DNA of 64,000 bases, from NCBI RefSeq assembly GCF_010667685.1, contig NZ_WHZW01000001.1, positions 124,001-188,000 of the forward strand, written 5' to 3'. The stretch is from Bifidobacterium aerophilum (GTDB taxonomy: Bacteria; Actinomycetota; Actinomycetes; Actinomycetales; Bifidobacteriaceae). Both the position numbers and the translations under genes were made by a program. Each line of letters opens with the position of its first letter. Position 1 is the stretch's first letter. The notes below the pieces were generated by a model, which saw nothing but the letters and a program-made list of their open reading frames with translations, was not told where the DNA came from and made no database searches. This document shows positions 63,935 through 64,000 of this stretch, one piece after another.

Positions 63935-64000
63935 TTACTTCGCCTTCTTTGCTCCGTACAGGGAACGACCCTGCTTGCGGTCCTTCACACCCTGGGTATC
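63935..64000 (-). CDS. rpsL: Ribosomal protein S12, C-terminal fragment
   Basis: The last 21 codons and stop ([20 protein letters not shown] plus K) of S12. The gene is cut by the window edge and continues to the right. First gene of the leftward str operon. Confidence 0.95.
   Translation of the reverse strand, partial: DTQGVKDRKQGRSLYGAKKAK

Overview
The window is high-G+C chromosomal DNA from a Gram-positive actinobacterium, most probably a Bifidobacterium. The evidence is the rpsL-rpsG-fusA-tuf cluster, the efp-nusB-carA-carB-pyrF-gmk order, the actinobacterial style of EF-Tu and EF-P, and a dense load of LacI regulators, ABC sugar importers and glycosidases. No rRNA, CRISPR array, prophage or insertion sequence was recognised. 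There is one tRNA (Ala, GGC).

Left third (1-16,500). A sugar-binding lipoprotein and a divergent LacI regulator share matched TTCAC-NN-GTGAA operators. A proline/glutamine-rich membrane protein with a transglutaminase-like domain follows. Next is a complete glycan importer locus: LacI, binding protein, two permeases and a GH43-like glycosidase, with three copies of one palindromic operator. At 11,927-13,509 a low-G+C pair encodes a RelA/SpoT-type nucleotide synthetase and, divergently, a Panacea-domain protein, a probable toxin-antitoxin module. It lies just downstream of comEA-comEC.

Middle (16,500-39,200). Housekeeping genes (leuS, a solute-binding lipoprotein, corA-like transporter, phosphatase, DNA glycosylase, nitroreductase, tRNA-Ala) give way to accessory DNA. 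This holds a serine/glycine-rich surface protein, a YczE-like membrane protein, LacI regulators, a 42-residue peptide gene with its own promoter and perfect 20-bp operator, two paralogous DUF4143 ATPases, a GH28-fold protein with an MFS sugar transporter, an alpha/beta hydrolase and a VanZ-RDD fusion.

Glycan region (39,500-48,000). An operon runs glycerate kinase, GH36 alpha-galactosidase, GH43 beta-xylosidase, TIM-barrel isomerase, with a divergent LacI. A 2-hydroxyacid dehydrogenase lies just beyond. The dehydrogenase, the glycerate kinase operon, the MFS transporter, the hydrolase and the YczE-like gene all carry close variants of GGAAAGCG(C/T)TT(A/T)CC near their promoters. They therefore look like one regulon, and the dehydrogenase/isomerase/kinase set suggests an uncharacterised route through a hydroxypyruvate- or glycerate-like intermediate.

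Right end (48,000-64,000). A TetR regulator and a 963-residue coiled-coil surface protein with a central CAP domain precede the leftward pyrimidine/translation block. In that block a PyrF-like domain that has lost its catalytic Lys/Asp motif is fused in frame to guanylate kinase. The str operon closes the window, with rpsL cut by the right edge.
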